Positions 1 through 9,980 are shown, counted from the stretch's first letter. The stretch is 64,000 nt of DNA from Streptomyces poonensis (GCF_014650915.1 NZ_BMVW01000004.1:227978-291977), one strand, 5' to 3'. Notes: generated from the letters alone by a model not told the origin. Translations and numbers: made by a program.

Positions 1-43
1 GGCGCCCGCCGAGGCTCCGGCCGAGGCGTCCGCCGAGGCCTGA
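1..43 (+). CDS. infC: Translation initiation factor IF-3, C-terminal end (partial)
   Basis: Only the last 13 codons and the TGA stop are in the window. They read as an alanine/glutamate repeat ([13 protein letters not shown]), the kind of acidic tail found after the folded domain of IF-3 in Streptomyces. The assignment rests mainly on position, because rpmI and rplT follow on the same strand, the standard infC-rpmI-rplT ribosomal operon. No catalytic or RNA-binding part of the protein is visible. Confidence 0.75.
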   Translation, partial: APAEAPAEASAEA

Positions 44-116
44 CCCGGGACGCGAGTCCCAGGAGTCCCCGGACGCGCGTTTCGGGGGTGTCAACCGATA
101 GACAGGACGTTCCGAC

Positions 117-140
117 GTGCCCGGTTTCACGACCGGGCAC
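117..140 (+). promoter_or_regulatory. Hairpin in the infC-rpmI spacer
   Basis: GTGCCCGG (117-124) pairs perfectly with CCGGGCAC (133-140) around an 8-base loop. The hairpin ends 31 bases before the rpmI ATG and about 15 bases before its GAGGAG ribosome binding site. infC-rpmI-rplT operons in other bacteria are autoregulated by L20 or IF-3 through leader RNA. A similar role here is an inference from position. Confidence 0.4.
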
Positions 141-171
141 CGGAGCGCCACGACGAGGAGAGAACGGCGCT

Positions 172-366
172 ATGCCGAAGAACAAGTCGCACAGCGGTGC
201 CAGCAAGCGCTTCAAGATCACCGGCTCCGGCAAGGTGCTCCGTGAGCGCTCCGGCAAGCGCCACCTGCTCGAGCACAAGTCGTCCCGTGTGACGCGTCGC
301 CTCACCGGCAACGCCGAGATGGCCCCGGGCGACGCCAAGAAGATCAAGAAGCTTCTCGGCAAGTGA
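172..366 (+). CDS. rpmI: 50S ribosomal protein L35
   Basis: This 64-residue, lysine/arginine-rich protein begins [20 protein letters not shown], the typical L35 N-terminus, and ends KKIKKLLGK. It is a component of the large ribosomal subunit. An open frame continues upstream, but the ATG at 172 is chosen because GAGGAG lies just before it and because L35 proteins start at MPK. It sits between infC and rplT and is surely cotranscribed with them. Length and composition are normal for the family. Confidence 0.97.
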   Translation: MPKNKSHSGASKRFKITGSGKVLRERSGKRHLLEHKSSRVTRRLTGNAEMAPGDAKKIKKLLGK

Positions 367-461
367 CGTCCGGCGCCTCGTGCGCCGTACGTCAGGACCG
401 GGACCCATTCGTTTCCGGGCCGCGTGACGACCACCGCGGCCCCGCTACAAGGAGTTAACAA

Positions 462-845
462 GTGGCACGCGTCAAGCGGGCAGTCAACGCCCACAAGAAG
501 CGCCGGGCGATTCTCGAGCAGGCCTCCGGCTACCGCGGTCAGCGCTCGCGCCTGTACCGCAAGGCCAAGGAGCAGGTCACCCACTCGCTGGTCTACAACT
601 ACAACGACCGCAAGAAGCGCAAGGGCGACTTCCGTCAGCTGTGGATCCAGCGCATCAACGCCGCTGCCCGCGCCAACGGCATGACCTACAACCGCTTCAT
701 CCAGGGTCTGAAGGCCGCGAACGTCGAGGTCGACCGCAAGATCCTGGCCGAGCTGGCCGTCAACGACGCGGGCGCGTTCGCCGCGCTCGTCGAGGTGGCG
801 CAGAAGGCGCTGCCGAGCGACGTCAACGCGCCGAAGGCCGCGTGA
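462..845 (+). CDS. rplT: 50S ribosomal protein L20
   Basis: The 127-residue protein starts [20 protein letters not shown] and contains the L20 signature [26 protein letters not shown] in pieces around residues 32-57. L20 binds 23S rRNA early in assembly of the large subunit. The start is GTG, with AAGGAG about 9 bases upstream. It lies 95 bases after rpmI and is followed by a strong terminator, so it closes the infC-rpmI-rplT operon. In several bacteria L20 represses its own operon by binding leader RNA. Confidence 0.97.
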   Translation: MARVKRAVNAHKKRRAILEQASGYRGQRSRLYRKAKEQVTHSLVYNYNDRKKRKGDFRQLWIQRINAAARANGMTYNRFIQGLKAANVEVDRKILAELAVNDAGAFAALVEVAQKALPSDVNAPKAA

Positions 846-875
846 CGCTGCGCTCGCTCTAGAGCCGACGAACAC

Positions 876-912
876 GGACCCGCAGGCCGCACCGGCCTGC
901 GGGTCCTGTTTG
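876..912 (+). terminator. Terminator of the infC-rpmI-rplT operon
   Basis: GGACCCGCAGGCC (876-888) pairs perfectly with GGCCTGCGGGTCC (894-906) around a five-base loop and is followed by TGTTTGTG. It starts 31 bases after the rplT stop and precedes the separately initiated methyltransferase gene. Confidence 0.8.
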
Positions 913-991
913 TGTCCGCGATGTCTGTCGTGCCTGCCGTGTCTGTCGTGACCGCCGTGTCCGTGAACCGCTGAACCCCAAGGTGAACCGC

Positions 992-1852
992 ATGCCCCCC
1001 GCCACCCCCGAGCTGATCTCCCCCCGCTCTCCCCGTGTCCTGGCCGCGCGGCGGCTGGCCAAGCGGAACTTCCGGGGCAAGGAGCGGCTGTTCCTGGCCG
1101 AGGGACCGCAGGCCGTCCGTGAGGCGGCGGCGCACCGGGTGGACGGCGCGGCCGGCCTCGTCGAACTGTTCGCCACCGTGGAGGCCGCGGAGCGGTACGC
1201 CGACATCGTCGGTGAGGCCCGTGCCGCCGGAGCCCGGGTGCACCTCGCGGCCGAGGAAGTGATCGCGGACATCTCCACCACCGTGACCCCGCAGGGGCTG
1301 GTTGGCGTCTGCCGGTTCCTGGACACGCCCTTCGAGGAGATCCTCGCGGCACGGCCCAAGCTGGTCGCCGTCCTCGCCCACGTACGGGACCCCGGCAACG
1401 CCGGCACCGTGCTGCGCTGCGCCGACGCCGCCGGGGCAGAGGCCGTGATCCTCACCGACGCCTCCGTCGACCTCTACAACCCCAAGGCCGTACGGGCCTC
1501 CGTGGGCTCCCTCTTCCATCTGCCCGTCGCCGTCGGGGTGCCCGTCGAGCAGGCCGTGGCGGGGCTGCGGGACGCCGGTGTACGGGTCCTCGCCGCCGAC
1601 GGTGCGGGGGTGCACGACCTCGACGAGGAACTGGACAAGGGCACCATGGGCGGGCCGACCGCCTGGGTGTTCGGCAACGAGGCGTGGGGGCTGCCCGAGG
1701 AGACCCGGGCGCTGGCCGACGCCGTCGTGCGCGTGCCGCTGCACGGGAAGGCGGAGAGCCTGAACCTCGCGACCGCCGCCGCCGTATGTCTCTACGCGTC
1801 GGCCCGTGCGCAGCGCGGTTCCGGAGGGTGCCGTTCCGTCGCCGGTGGCTAG
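992..1852 (+). CDS. TrmH/SpoU-family RNA 2'-O-methyltransferase
   Basis: This 286-residue protein is expected to transfer a methyl group from S-adenosylmethionine to a ribose 2'-hydroxyl of rRNA or tRNA. The N-terminal part (KRNFRGKERLFLAEGPQAV) is the substrate-binding region of this family. The C-terminal SpoU fold shows its three motifs: NAGTVLRCADAAGAEAVIL, VFGNEAWGLPEE and the knot motif SLNLATAAAVCLYA. I prefer ATG at 992 because AAGG lies about 8 bases before it. A GTG at 983 overlaps that ribosome binding site. The gene sits between rplT and a histidine kinase gene. The exact RNA target cannot be read from the sequence. Confidence 0.9.
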   Translation: MPPATPELISPRSPRVLAARRLAKRNFRGKERLFLAEGPQAVREAAAHRVDGAAGLVELFATVEAAERYADIVGEARAAGARVHLAAEEVIADISTTVTPQGLVGVCRFLDTPFEEILAARPKLVAVLAHVRDPGNAGTVLRCADAAGAEAVILTDASVDLYNPKAVRASVGSLFHLPVAVGVPVEQAVAGLRDAGVRVLAADGAGVHDLDEELDKGTMGGPTAWVFGNEAWGLPEETRALADAVVRVPLHGKAESLNLATAAAVCLYASARAQRGSGGCRSVAGG

Positions 1853-1953
1853 TAGGGTGACGGGCCCGGGGAATCTCCCCAGGCTCTCGGCCTCGTACGG
1901 GCGGGCGAGCAGGGAGGTGCCCCGGAGGCCGGAGGAGAGGTGGGGACACGGGC

Positions 1954-3096
1954 ATGAGCGTCGGCACCAGCAGAGCACCGGGTGCGCAGGACGTGCACGC
2001 CGGGACCACGGCCCGGCACGGTGACCTCGCCGGCCACGGCATCGTCCCCGACGACCTCCCGGACGGTCTCGTCGTCGCCGACGAGCACGGCCGCGTCGTC
2101 TGCTTCAACGCCGCCGCCGAACGCATCACCGCCGTCCCCGCCGCCGACGCCCTCGGGCGGCGGCTGGAGCAGGCACTGCCGCTGGAGGACCTGGAGGGCC
2201 GCCGCTGGTGGCAGCTCACCGATCCGTACGGCGGCCTCGCCATCCGCGTCGGACAGCCCGAGCGGAACCTGCTGCTGCCCGGCGGGCGCGAGGTGCTCGT
2301 CTCGGCGCGCTATGTGCGCGCCCGGCCGACCGGCCCCGTCCGCCGGGTCGTCGTCTCCCTCCGCGACACCGAGGCCCGCCGCCGCACCGAGCGCAGCCAC
2401 GCCGAGCTGATCGCCACGGTCGCCCACGAGCTGCGCTCGCCGCTCACCTCCGTCAAGGGCTTCACCGCCACCCTGCTCGCCAAGTGGGAGCGGTTCACGG
2501 ACGACCAGAAGAAGCTGATGCTGGAGACCGTCGACGCCGACGCCAACCGCGTCACCCGGCTCATCGCCGAGCTGCTCGACATCTCCCGCATCGACTCGGG
2601 ACGGCTGGAGGTGCGCCGCCAGCCCGTCGACATCGGCGCCGCCGTCGGCCGCCACATCCAGGCGTACGTCGCCGCCGGCCAGCCCGCCGACCGGTTCCTG
2701 CTCCGGGTCGAGCAGCCCCTGCCCGCCCTGTGGGCCGACCCGGACAAGGTGGACCAGGTGCTCAGCAACCTGCTGGAAAATGCCGTGCGCCACGGCGAGG
2801 GAACTGTCACGATCGACATCACGCCCACGGCGTCCCCGCGCGAAGGCGAGTACGTCGGAAACACAGCTACGTCGGTCACGGTGAGCGACGAGGGGCCCGG
2901 CATCCCGGAGGAGTCCATGAACCGCGTCTTCACCCGCTTCTGGCGGGGCAGCAAGCGCGGCGGCACGGGCCTCGGGCTGTACATCGTCAAGGGCATCGTC
3001 GAGGCCCACGGCGGCACCATCACGGTCGGCCGCGCCCCGAGCGGCGGCGCCGAGTTCCGATTTACCCTGCCCGTGAGCGCCCCGGCGTATCTGTGA
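1954..3096 (+). CDS. Soluble PAS-domain sensor histidine kinase (orphan)
   Basis: The 380-residue protein has a PAS domain at about residues 25-135 (GLVVADEHGRVVCFNAAAERI), then HisKA with the phosphoacceptor His158 in VAHELRSPLTS, and an HATPase domain with N box LLENAVRHG, G1 DEGPGIPEE and G2 GGTGLGLYIV. It should autophosphorylate and pass phosphate to a response regulator. I see no signal peptide or membrane segment, so sensing should be cytoplasmic. No response-regulator gene lies next to it, so its partner is unknown. The upstream spacer holds a degenerate dispersed repeat at 1875-1923. Confidence 0.92.
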   Translation: MSVGTSRAPGAQDVHAGTTARHGDLAGHGIVPDDLPDGLVVADEHGRVVCFNAAAERITAVPAADALGRRLEQALPLEDLEGRRWWQLTDPYGGLAIRVGQPERNLLLPGGREVLVSARYVRARPTGPVRRVVVSLRDTEARRRTERSHAELIATVAHELRSPLTSVKGFTATLLAKWERFTDDQKKLMLETVDADANRVTRLIAELLDISRIDSGRLEVRRQPVDIGAAVGRHIQAYVAAGQPADRFLLRVEQPLPALWADPDKVDQVLSNLLENAVRHGEGTVTIDITPTASPREGEYVGNTATSVTVSDEGPGIPEESMNRVFTRFWRGSKRGGTGLGLYIVKGIVEAHGGTITVGRAPSGGAEFRFTLPVSAPAYL

Positions 3097-3353
3097 CGCC
3101 GGCGGGGCCACGGGCTTCTCCGCTCCCCATGTGAGCACCCCCACACGAGTGCCCCCCGCACGTCCGCCCCGGCCCGGCGCCCGAGCCGTCCGGTCCCGCG
3201 GGCGGGGGCGCCCGTCCGGGGAGCCGCTCCCACCCCGTTAGACTCGGCCTTTGGCACCTTTGCGTCCAGCAGTCGAAGACGGTCGTCAGCGCGAGGCCGC
3301 GCCCACGAGTCGCGACGGGACCTTCAGCCAGCCAACCGGAAGCACGGGAAGAG

Positions 3354-4481
3354 ATGTCGGCACCCAATAAGTCGTACGACCCTGTCGAGGTCGAGGCGTT
3401 GAAACCGGAAGAGATCGAGCGCATGCGGGACGAGGCGCTCGCCGCCTTCGCCGCCGCGGACTCCCTCGACGCGCTCCAGGAGGCGAAGGTCGCCCACACC
3501 GGCGGTACCTCGCCGCTGGCGCTGGCCAACCGCGAGATCGGCGCGCTGCCCCCGCAGGCCAAGGCCGAGGCCGGCAAGCGGGTCGGCATGGCCCGTGGCG
3601 CGGTGAACAAGGCCCTCGCCGCGCGCCAGGCCGAGCTCGAGGCGGAGCGCGACGCGCGCGTACTGGTCGAGGAGGCCGTGGACGTCACGCTGCCGTACGA
3701 CCGCGTGCCCGCGGGCGCCCGGCACCCGCTGACCACCATGATGGAGCGGGTCGCGGACGTCTTCGTGTCCATGGGCTACGAGATCGCCGAGGGCCCCGAG
3801 GCCGAGGCGGAGTGGTTCAACTTCGACGCCCTGAACTTCCTCCCGGACCACCCGGCCCGGCAGATGCAGGACACCTTCTTCGTCAAGGGCGCCGAGGGCA
3901 CCGACGGTGACGAGTCCGGTGTCGTGCTGCGTACGCACACCTCCCCGGTGCAGGCCCGTGCCCTGCTCGACCGCGAGCCGCCCGTGTACGTGGTGTGCCC
4001 GGGCCGCGTCTACCGCACCGACGAGCTCGACGCCACGCACACGCCGGTCTTCCACCAGATCGAACTGCTCGCCGTCGACGAGGGCCTGACCATGGCCGAC
4101 CTCAAGGGCACGCTGGACCACATGGTCCAGTCGTTGTTCGGCACGGACATGAAGACCCGGCTGCGGCCGAACTTCTTCCCGTTCACCGAGCCGTCCGCCG
4201 AGATGGACATGCTCTGCTACGTCTGCAAGGGCGCGTCCGTCGGCAACCCCGACCGGCCCTGCCGCACCTGCTCCAGCGAGGGCTGGATCGAGCTCGGCGG
4301 CTGCGGCATGGTCAACCCGCGGGTGCTCGTCGCCTGCGGCGTCGACCCCGAGAAGTACAGCGGCTTCGCCTTCGGGTTCGGCATCGAGCGGATGCTGATG
4401 TTCCGCCACAACGTCGAGGACATGCGAGACATGGTCGAGGGTGACGTCCGGTTCACCCGGCCGTTCGGGATGGAGATCTGA
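3354..4481 (+). CDS. pheS: Phenylalanyl-tRNA synthetase alpha chain
   Basis: The 375-residue catalytic subunit of the alpha2-beta2 enzyme activates phenylalanine and charges tRNA-Phe. An N-terminal coiled-coil arm covers about residues 1-100. The class II core follows, with motif 2 around [20 protein letters not shown] and motif 3 [13 protein letters not shown] near the C-terminus. The stop overlaps the pheT start (TGATG), indicating translational coupling. A possible -10 (TAGACT, 3239-3244) lies about 110 bases upstream. I looked for a T-box or a phenylalanine-rich leader peptide and found neither. Confidence 0.97.
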   Translation: MSAPNKSYDPVEVEALKPEEIERMRDEALAAFAAADSLDALQEAKVAHTGGTSPLALANREIGALPPQAKAEAGKRVGMARGAVNKALAARQAELEAERDARVLVEEAVDVTLPYDRVPAGARHPLTTMMERVADVFVSMGYEIAEGPEAEAEWFNFDALNFLPDHPARQMQDTFFVKGAEGTDGDESGVVLRTHTSPVQARALLDREPPVYVVCPGRVYRTDELDATHTPVFHQIELLAVDEGLTMADLKGTLDHMVQSLFGTDMKTRLRPNFFPFTEPSAEMDMLCYVCKGASVGNPDRPCRTCSSEGWIELGGCGMVNPRVLVACGVDPEKYSGFAFGFGIERMLMFRHNVEDMRDMVEGDVRFTRPFGMEI

Positions 4482-6991
4482 TGCGGGTCCCGCTTTCTTG
4501 GCTGCGGGAGTACGTCGACCTGCCGGCCACCGAGACCGGCCGTGACGTGCAGGCCAAGCTCATTTCGGCGGGCCTCGAGGTCGAGACCGTCGAGCAGCTC
4601 GGCGACGGCCTCAAGGGCCCCCTGGTCGTCGGCCAGGTGCTGACCATCGAGGAGCTGGAGGGCTTCAAGAAGCCGATCCGCTTCTGCACCGTCGACGTCG
4701 GCACCGCCAACGGCACCGGTGAGCCCCAGGAGATCGTCTGCGGCGCCCGCAACTTCGCCGTCGGCGACAAGGTCGTCGTGGTCCTCCCGGGCGCCGTGCT
4801 CCCCGGTGACTTCGCGATCGCCGCGCGCAAGACGTACGGCAAGACCTCGCACGGCATGATCTGCTCCAGCGACGAGCTGGGCATGGGCGACGACGGCACC
4901 AAGGGCATCATCGTCCTGCCGCCCGAGACCGAGGTCGGCCGCGACGCCATCGAGCTGCTGGAGCTGGTCGACGAGGTCCTCGACATCGCCGTCACCCCGG
5001 ACCGGGGCTACGCCCTGTCGATGCGCGGTGTCGCCCGCGAGACCGCCACCGCCTACGGTCTGCCGCTGCGCGACCCGGCGCTGCTCGACGTCCCGGGCCC
5101 GAACGCCTTCGGCTACCCGGTGCAGATCTCGGACCCGATCGGCTGCGACCGCTTCACCGCCCGTACGGTCAGCGGCCTGGAGCCGGAGGCCCGCTCCCCG
5201 ATCTGGCTGCAGCGCCGGCTCCAGAAGGTCGGCATGCGCCCGATCTCGCTCGCCGTCGACGTCACCAACTACGTGATGATGGAGCTCGGCCAGCCGCTGC
5301 ACGCGTACGACCGCAGCCTGGTGCAGGGCCCCATCGGGGTCCGCCGTGCCGAGCAGGGCGAGAAGCTCACCACCCTCGACGGCGTCACGCGCACGCTGGA
5401 CGCCGAGGACCTGGTGATCACCGACGAGCGCGGCCCCATCGGCCTCGCGGGCGTGATGGGCGGCGCCAACACCGAGATCGCCGACGACACGGCCGCTCCC
5501 ACCATCGATGTGGTGATCGAGGCCGCGCACTTCGACGCGGTCTCCATCGCGCGTACGGCCCGCCGCCACAAGCTGTCCTCGGAGGCGTCCCGCCGCTTCG
5601 AGCGCGGTGTCGACCCGCAGGCCGCGGCCGCCGCCGCGCAGCGCACCGTCGACCTGCTGGTGCTGCTCGCGGGCGGCACCGCCGACGCCGGTGTCACCGA
5701 GGTCATCGCGCCCTCCGCGCCGCACACCATCACGATCCCCGCGGACCACCCGGACAAGGTCGCGGGTGTCGCGTACGGCCGCGAGACCGTCGTCCGCCGG
5801 CTCCAGGAGATCGGCTGCGACGTGTACGGGCAGGACGAGCTGATCGTCACCGTGCCGTCCTGGCGGCCCGACCTGACCGACCCGAACGACCTGGCGGAGG
5901 AGGTCATCCGCCTGGAGGGCTACGAGAACCTGCCCTCCACGCTGCCCAAGCCCCCCGCCGGCCGCGGCCTGACCCGCCGGCAGCGGCTGCACCGCCGGGT
6001 CGGCCGCGCCCTCGCCGGCGCCGGGTACGTCGAGGCCCTGAACTACCCGTTCATCGGCGAGCAGGTCTTCGACCAGCTCGGACTGGAGGCCGACGACCCG
6101 GCCCGCCGCGTCGTGAAGCTGGTCAACCCGCTCAGCGACGAGGAGCCCGCGCTCCGTACGACGCTGCTGCCGGGCCTGCTCGGCGCGCTGCGGCGCAACG
6201 ACGGCCGGGGCAGCCACGATCTGGCGCTGTTCGAGACGGGTCTGGTCTTCCACCCTGCGGGCGAGGAGCAGCGCGTCGCACGCCGGCTCCCGGTCGACCG
6301 GCGCCCCACCGACGAGGAGATCGCGGAGCTGACCGCCGCGCTGCCCGAGCAGCCGCGTCATGTGGCCGTCGTCCTCGCGGGCGCCCGTGAGCAGTCCGGC
6401 TGGTGGGGCAAGGGCCGCCCGGCCGACTGGGCCGACGCGGTCGAGGCCGCCCGGACCGTGGCCCGTGAGGCGGGTGCCGAGCTGATCGTCCGGAACGGTC
6501 AGTACGGGCCGTGGCACCCCGGCCGGTGCGCCGAGCTGGTGGTCGTCGTCGACGGCGCCGAGCGGGTCGTGGGCCACGCCGGCGAGCTGCACCCGCGCGT
6601 CCTCAAGACCCTGGGCCTGCCCGCGCGCACCAGCGCGATGGAGCTGGACCTGGACGCGCTGGAGCAGGCGGGCGAGGAGATCTCGCCGGCTCCGCGCATC
6701 TCCGCCTACCCGGTCGCCACCCAGGACGTCGCCCTGGTCGTCGACGCGTCGGTGCCGCAGACGGACGTCGAGGCCGCGCTGCGCGAGGGCGCCGGAGAGC
6801 TGCTGGAGTCCATCCGGCTGTTCGACGTCTACGAGAGCGCGGAGCAGCTCGGCGAGGGCCGGAAGTCCCTCGCGTACGCGCTGCGCTTCCGTGCCGCCGA
6901 CCGCACGCTGACCGTCGACGAGGCCTCCGCGGCCCGCGACGCGGCCGTCGCGCTGGCGGGCGAGCGGACGGGCGCCGTGCTGCGGGGCTAG
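4481..6991 (+). CDS. pheT: Phenylalanyl-tRNA synthetase beta chain
   Basis: This 836-residue subunit completes PheRS and provides tRNA recognition and editing. The N-terminus [15 protein letters not shown] is typical. Next comes a tRNA-binding (OB) domain at about residues 40-155, containing [20 protein letters not shown]. The B3/4 editing domain holds [18 protein letters not shown] and the B5 region follows. The C-terminal ferredoxin-fold anticodon-binding domain holds [14 protein letters not shown] and ends in RTLTVDEA. Length is normal. It shares one base with the pheS stop codon, so the two subunits are made from one message. Confidence 0.97.
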   Translation: MRVPLSWLREYVDLPATETGRDVQAKLISAGLEVETVEQLGDGLKGPLVVGQVLTIEELEGFKKPIRFCTVDVGTANGTGEPQEIVCGARNFAVGDKVVVVLPGAVLPGDFAIAARKTYGKTSHGMICSSDELGMGDDGTKGIIVLPPETEVGRDAIELLELVDEVLDIAVTPDRGYALSMRGVARETATAYGLPLRDPALLDVPGPNAFGYPVQISDPIGCDRFTARTVSGLEPEARSPIWLQRRLQKVGMRPISLAVDVTNYVMMELGQPLHAYDRSLVQGPIGVRRAEQGEKLTTLDGVTRTLDAEDLVITDERGPIGLAGVMGGANTEIADDTAAPTIDVVIEAAHFDAVSIARTARRHKLSSEASRRFERGVDPQAAAAAAQRTVDLLVLLAGGTADAGVTEVIAPSAPHTITIPADHPDKVAGVAYGRETVVRRLQEIGCDVYGQDELIVTVPSWRPDLTDPNDLAEEVIRLEGYENLPSTLPKPPAGRGLTRRQRLHRRVGRALAGAGYVEALNYPFIGEQVFDQLGLEADDPARRVVKLVNPLSDEEPALRTTLLPGLLGALRRNDGRGSHDLALFETGLVFHPAGEEQRVARRLPVDRRPTDEEIAELTAALPEQPRHVAVVLAGAREQSGWWGKGRPADWADAVEAARTVAREAGAELIVRNGQYGPWHPGRCAELVVVVDGAERVVGHAGELHPRVLKTLGLPARTSAMELDLDALEQAGEEISPAPRISAYPVATQDVALVVDASVPQTDVEAALREGAGELLESIRLFDVYESAEQLGEGRKSLAYALRFRAADRTLTVDEASAARDAAVALAGERTGAVLRG

Positions 6992-7078
6992 CTCCGCCGG
7001 TTCACCTGGCACTACGCGGGGGACTGCGGGCCGGTTACGGCAGCTGAGGCTGTCCGTGGCTGGTCGCGCAGTTCCCCG

Positions 7079-7106
7079 CGCCCCTTTCGGGGCGAGACGT
7101 CTCGCC
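7079..7106. terminator. Hairpin plus 16-base palindrome after pheT
   Basis: CGCCCC (7079-7084) pairs with GGGGCG (7089-7094). It overlaps the perfect palindrome GGCGAGACGTCTCGCC (7091-7106). The preceding CGCGCAGTTCCCCGCGCCCCT resembles a sequence I know as common in Streptomyces intergenic regions. It probably ends pheST transcription; the palindrome could also be a protein-binding site for the downstream gene. Confidence 0.5.
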
Positions 7107-7248
7107 TCTGGTTCCTCACCAGTCACCTCACTCATTCGGGTGACAAGTCAGGGCGATTCGGTCTCTTCGGGGCATGTGGTCGGCACAATCAGACCGGCCT
7201 CTCAAGGCCGTCTGCGCGCTGTCAGGGCTTACATGGGGGGCCATCGGC

Positions 7249-8364
7249 ATGATCCGTCTCAAGGCTGGAGCTCCGCGCAGGGCGAGGCCCCGGACGTACC
7301 GCTCGCCCTGTGCCGCCCACCGGCGTCCGGTCCGCGTGGCGCTCGCCCTGGGGCTGCCCACGGCGTGGGGCACCACGGCACTCACGTACAAACTCGTCTG
7401 TCCGCTGGCGCAGCAGGACGGATGGGGAGCGCGGATCGTCACCGGCGCCGTGTTCTTCGCCGTCGGCACCGGTCTGATGCTGCACGTGAGGTGGGCGCTG
7501 CTCAGGGAGCTGCGGCAGGCGCGTGCGGCGGCCGGGGCCGTGCACAGGGCGCTGCTGCGGCCGCTGCCCGCCCGGATCGACGGGCTGGCCACCGCCGCCG
7601 TCCAGCTGTCCGCCGACCGCGGCGCCGGGGTCGGCGGGGACCTCTACGAGGTGATCGCCACCGACCAGGGCGTGCGGGTGGTGGTGGGTGATGTGCGCGG
7701 CCACGGGATCGCCGCCGTGGGGACCGTCGCCGCCGTGCTCGGCTGCTTCCGCGAGGCCGTCCACGACGAGGACGAGCTCGCCCGGGTGCTCCGGCGGCTC
7801 GACCGGGCCCTCGACCGTCATCTGCGCGAGCGGGCCAGGGCCGAGTTCTCCGCCGTGGGTCCGCACGCGCCGGACGCGGTGGATCCCGACAGCACGGTCG
7901 CCGAGGAGTTCGTGACCGTGCTGCTGCTGGAGATCCGGCGCGACGGCGAGGTACTCGCGCTGAACTGCGGCCATCCCTGGCCCTATCTGCTCGCGGCGGA
8001 CGGCGCCGTGCGCACCTTCGGCGGCGGCGACCCCCTGCCCCCGCTCGGGCCGTTCCCGCTGCCCGCCGAGCTCCCGGCCACCGACTGCGGTCCGCTGCTG
8101 CCCGGCGAGGCGCTGTTCCTGCACACCGACGGCGCCGAGGACGCCCGGGACGCGCACGGCCGGTTCTTCTCCCTGCCCGCCGTGCTCGCCGAGGCCGTGC
8201 GCACCCGGCCCCTCACCCCCTGCTCCGTACTGCGGGCCGTGCTCACCCAGCTGCTGCGGCACACCGGCGGGCGGCCCGCCGACGACGTCACCCTGATGGT
8301 GGTCGGCAACGACGGGCACCGAGGCCGGCAGTCCGGCCCGGCCGTGGCCCATCGCGTCACCTGA
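7249..8364 (+). CDS. Membrane-anchored SpoIIE/RsbU-type PP2C phosphatase
   Basis: The 371-residue protein probably dephosphorylates a phosphoserine, typically on an anti-anti-sigma factor. Two hydrophobic stretches occupy about residues 28-50 and 62-84 (RIVTGAVFFAVGTGLMLHVRW). The SpoIIE phosphatase domain follows, with metal-binding motifs VGGDLYEV, VVGDVRGHGIAAV, and LHTDGAEDARDAHGRF near the C-terminus. The start is uncertain: ATG at 7249 is used, but the frame is open back to an ATG at 7174, and neither has a good ribosome binding site. No anti-sigma or STAS gene is adjacent. Confidence 0.85.
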   Translation: MIRLKAGAPRRARPRTYRSPCAAHRRPVRVALALGLPTAWGTTALTYKLVCPLAQQDGWGARIVTGAVFFAVGTGLMLHVRWALLRELRQARAAAGAVHRALLRPLPARIDGLATAAVQLSADRGAGVGGDLYEVIATDQGVRVVVGDVRGHGIAAVGTVAAVLGCFREAVHDEDELARVLRRLDRALDRHLRERARAEFSAVGPHAPDAVDPDSTVAEEFVTVLLLEIRRDGEVLALNCGHPWPYLLAADGAVRTFGGGDPLPPLGPFPLPAELPATDCGPLLPGEALFLHTDGAEDARDAHGRFFSLPAVLAEAVRTRPLTPCSVLRAVLTQLLRHTGGRPADDVTLMVVGNDGHRGRQSGPAVAHRVT

Positions 8365-8559
8365 CCCGGCCGGCACGGCGGCGCCGTCCACCCCGCCGCG
8401 GAGTTGCCGGGCAGGCGGCCGGGCGGACGGCGCTCGACCGGGCCGCCGCACTTGTACGAGGGGGAGCCGGCGGCCCGGCCGGCCTCTTGCGGGGAATTTC
8501 AGTCAACCGGGCCGAAAACCCGCGCGACAGTGCGCGCACCACCCGGATTCGGGCACTCC

Positions 8560-8578
8560 GTTCACACCCCGTGTGAAC
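8560..8578. promoter_or_regulatory. Operator-like palindrome upstream of the TPR regulator
   Basis: GTTCACACCCCGTGTGAAC has perfect 8-base arms separated by CCC and is centred about 70 bases before the ATG at 8640. There is no T-tract, so a protein-binding site is more likely than a terminator. A possible -10 (TTAATC, 8606-8611) lies between it and the gene. The binding protein is unknown; the regulator encoded just downstream is one candidate. Confidence 0.45.
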
Positions 8579-8639
8579 AGGACGGCGGTAATGACCGGAA
8601 AAGCATTAATCTGGTCGCACCGAGTAACGGGAGGGCCCC

Positions 8640-9980
8640 ATGCTGCCCAACACTCTGCTCGACGCCATCCTCGACGAAGCAGGGATCTCCCACGCGGGCC
8701 TCGCGGCCCATGTCAACCATGCGGGACGCGCCCGCGGTCTGTCGCTCAGATACGAGCACACCGCCGTGGCGCGGTGGCTTAAGGGCCAGCGCCCGCGCGG
8801 CCAGGTGCCCGACCTGATCTGCGAGGTGCTCGCGGCCCGGCTGCACCGTACCGTCACCCTCGACGACATCGGCCTCGGCGTGCCCGGCGAACCGGCCGCC
8901 CCGCACGGCTCCTCGCTCTCCGGTTTCGTCGAGCGCGCCACCGCCCTGTGGCGCTCCGACGAGCAGCAGCGCCCGCACATCCTCGGCGCCCAGGCCGTGA
9001 CCGGCACTCCCGCGGTGATGCCCGTGTGGGAGTGGGAGAACCCGCCCGAGGACACGGACGTCTCGCGCGGCGGCCGGCACCAGGTCACCCCCGCCGACAT
9101 CGAAATGCTGCGCGCGGCCCGCGCCCACTACGAGCAGCTGTACCGCAAGGCGGGCGGCGTGGCGACCCGCGCGCGGATCGTCGGCTTCCTCAACGCCGAG
9201 GCGGCGCCGCTGCTGCGCGGCGGCTACGCCGACGCCACCGGCCGCCAGCTCCACCGGGCCACCGGCGGGCTGGTCGCCGTCGCCGGCATCTGCGCCTACG
9301 ACTCCGACGCCCACGGGCTCGCCCAGCGGTACTTCCACCAGGCCCTGCGGCTCGCCAAGGCCAGCGGGGACCGGGGGCTCGGGGCATACGTGATCGCGCT
9401 GCTCGTCAACCAGTCGCTGTACATGAAGGACTACCGGCAGGCCGTCGCCTTCGCCGAGGCCGCGCTGCGCGCCGCCGGCCGGCACATCACCCCGGCGCTC
9501 GCCTCGGACCTGTACGCGATGCAGGCGAAGGCGTACGCGCACCTGGGCGACGGCACGAGCGCGCTGTCCTGCATCCGCCGTGCCGAGCGGGCCGCCGAGC
9601 GCATCCGGCGCGGTCACGAGCCGGACGAGACCGGCTATGTCCAGCCCGGCCTGGTCAACGTACAGGTGGCGGAGGCCCTGCTGAGCCTCGGCGACCTGGC
9701 GGCCGCGGCCGAGCACGCCGACGCCGCGGTGCACACCCCGGCGCACGACCGGGGGCGAGTCCACCGGCTCGCCATGCTCACCCAGATCGAGCTGCGGCAG
9801 GGCAACGCCGACAGGGCGGTGGTCGCCGCCGTCCGGATGGCCGAGCAGGCCCGGGGGATGGAGTCCCAGCGGCTGCGCGACAGACTGCGGGCGGTGCGCG
9901 AGCACCTGGTGCGGAGCGGTTGCGCGGGGACGGCCGAGGCCGCCGAGCTCATCGACGGGGCGCTGCGCGTACCCCTGTAG
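8640..9980 (+). CDS. Streptomyces-type regulator with TPR repeats
   Basis: The 446-residue protein has an N-terminal helix-turn-helix-like segment (SHAGLAAHVN to HTAVARWLKGQRPRG, residues 15-60). A long alpha-helical region follows that reads as tetratricopeptide repeats from about residue 150 to the end (AQRYFHQALRLAKASGD; LYAMQAKAYAHLGDGTSAL; VAEALLSLGDLAAAAEHADAAV). This layout resembles the family of large Streptomyces developmental and antibiotic regulators that includes NsdA, but orthology is not established here. GGGAGG lies 4-5 bases before the ATG. A perfect palindrome upstream may control it. It neighbours a SpoIIE-type phosphatase gene. Confidence 0.75.
   Translation: MLPNTLLDAILDEAGISHAGLAAHVNHAGRARGLSLRYEHTAVARWLKGQRPRGQVPDLICEVLAARLHRTVTLDDIGLGVPGEPAAPHGSSLSGFVERATALWRSDEQQRPHILGAQAVTGTPAVMPVWEWENPPEDTDVSRGGRHQVTPADIEMLRAARAHYEQLYRKAGGVATRARIVGFLNAEAAPLLRGGYADATGRQLHRATGGLVAVAGICAYDSDAHGLAQRYFHQALRLAKASGDRGLGAYVIALLVNQSLYMKDYRQAVAFAEAALRAAGRHITPALASDLYAMQAKAYAHLGDGTSALSCIRRAERAAERIRRGHEPDETGYVQPGLVNVQVAEALLSLGDLAAAAEHADAAVHTPAHDRGRVHRLAMLTQIELRQGNADRAVVAAVRMAEQARGMESQRLRDRLRAVREHLVRSGCAGTAEAAELIDGALRVPL

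Noticed and set aside
3097..3353. T-box or phenylalanine leader peptide before pheS
   Set aside because: No T-box core motif and no phenylalanine-rich short frame are present.
4217..7135. A 972-codon minus-strand open frame opposite pheS-pheT
   Set aside because: It mirrors the two synthetase genes and shows no family motifs; the codon bias belongs to pheST.
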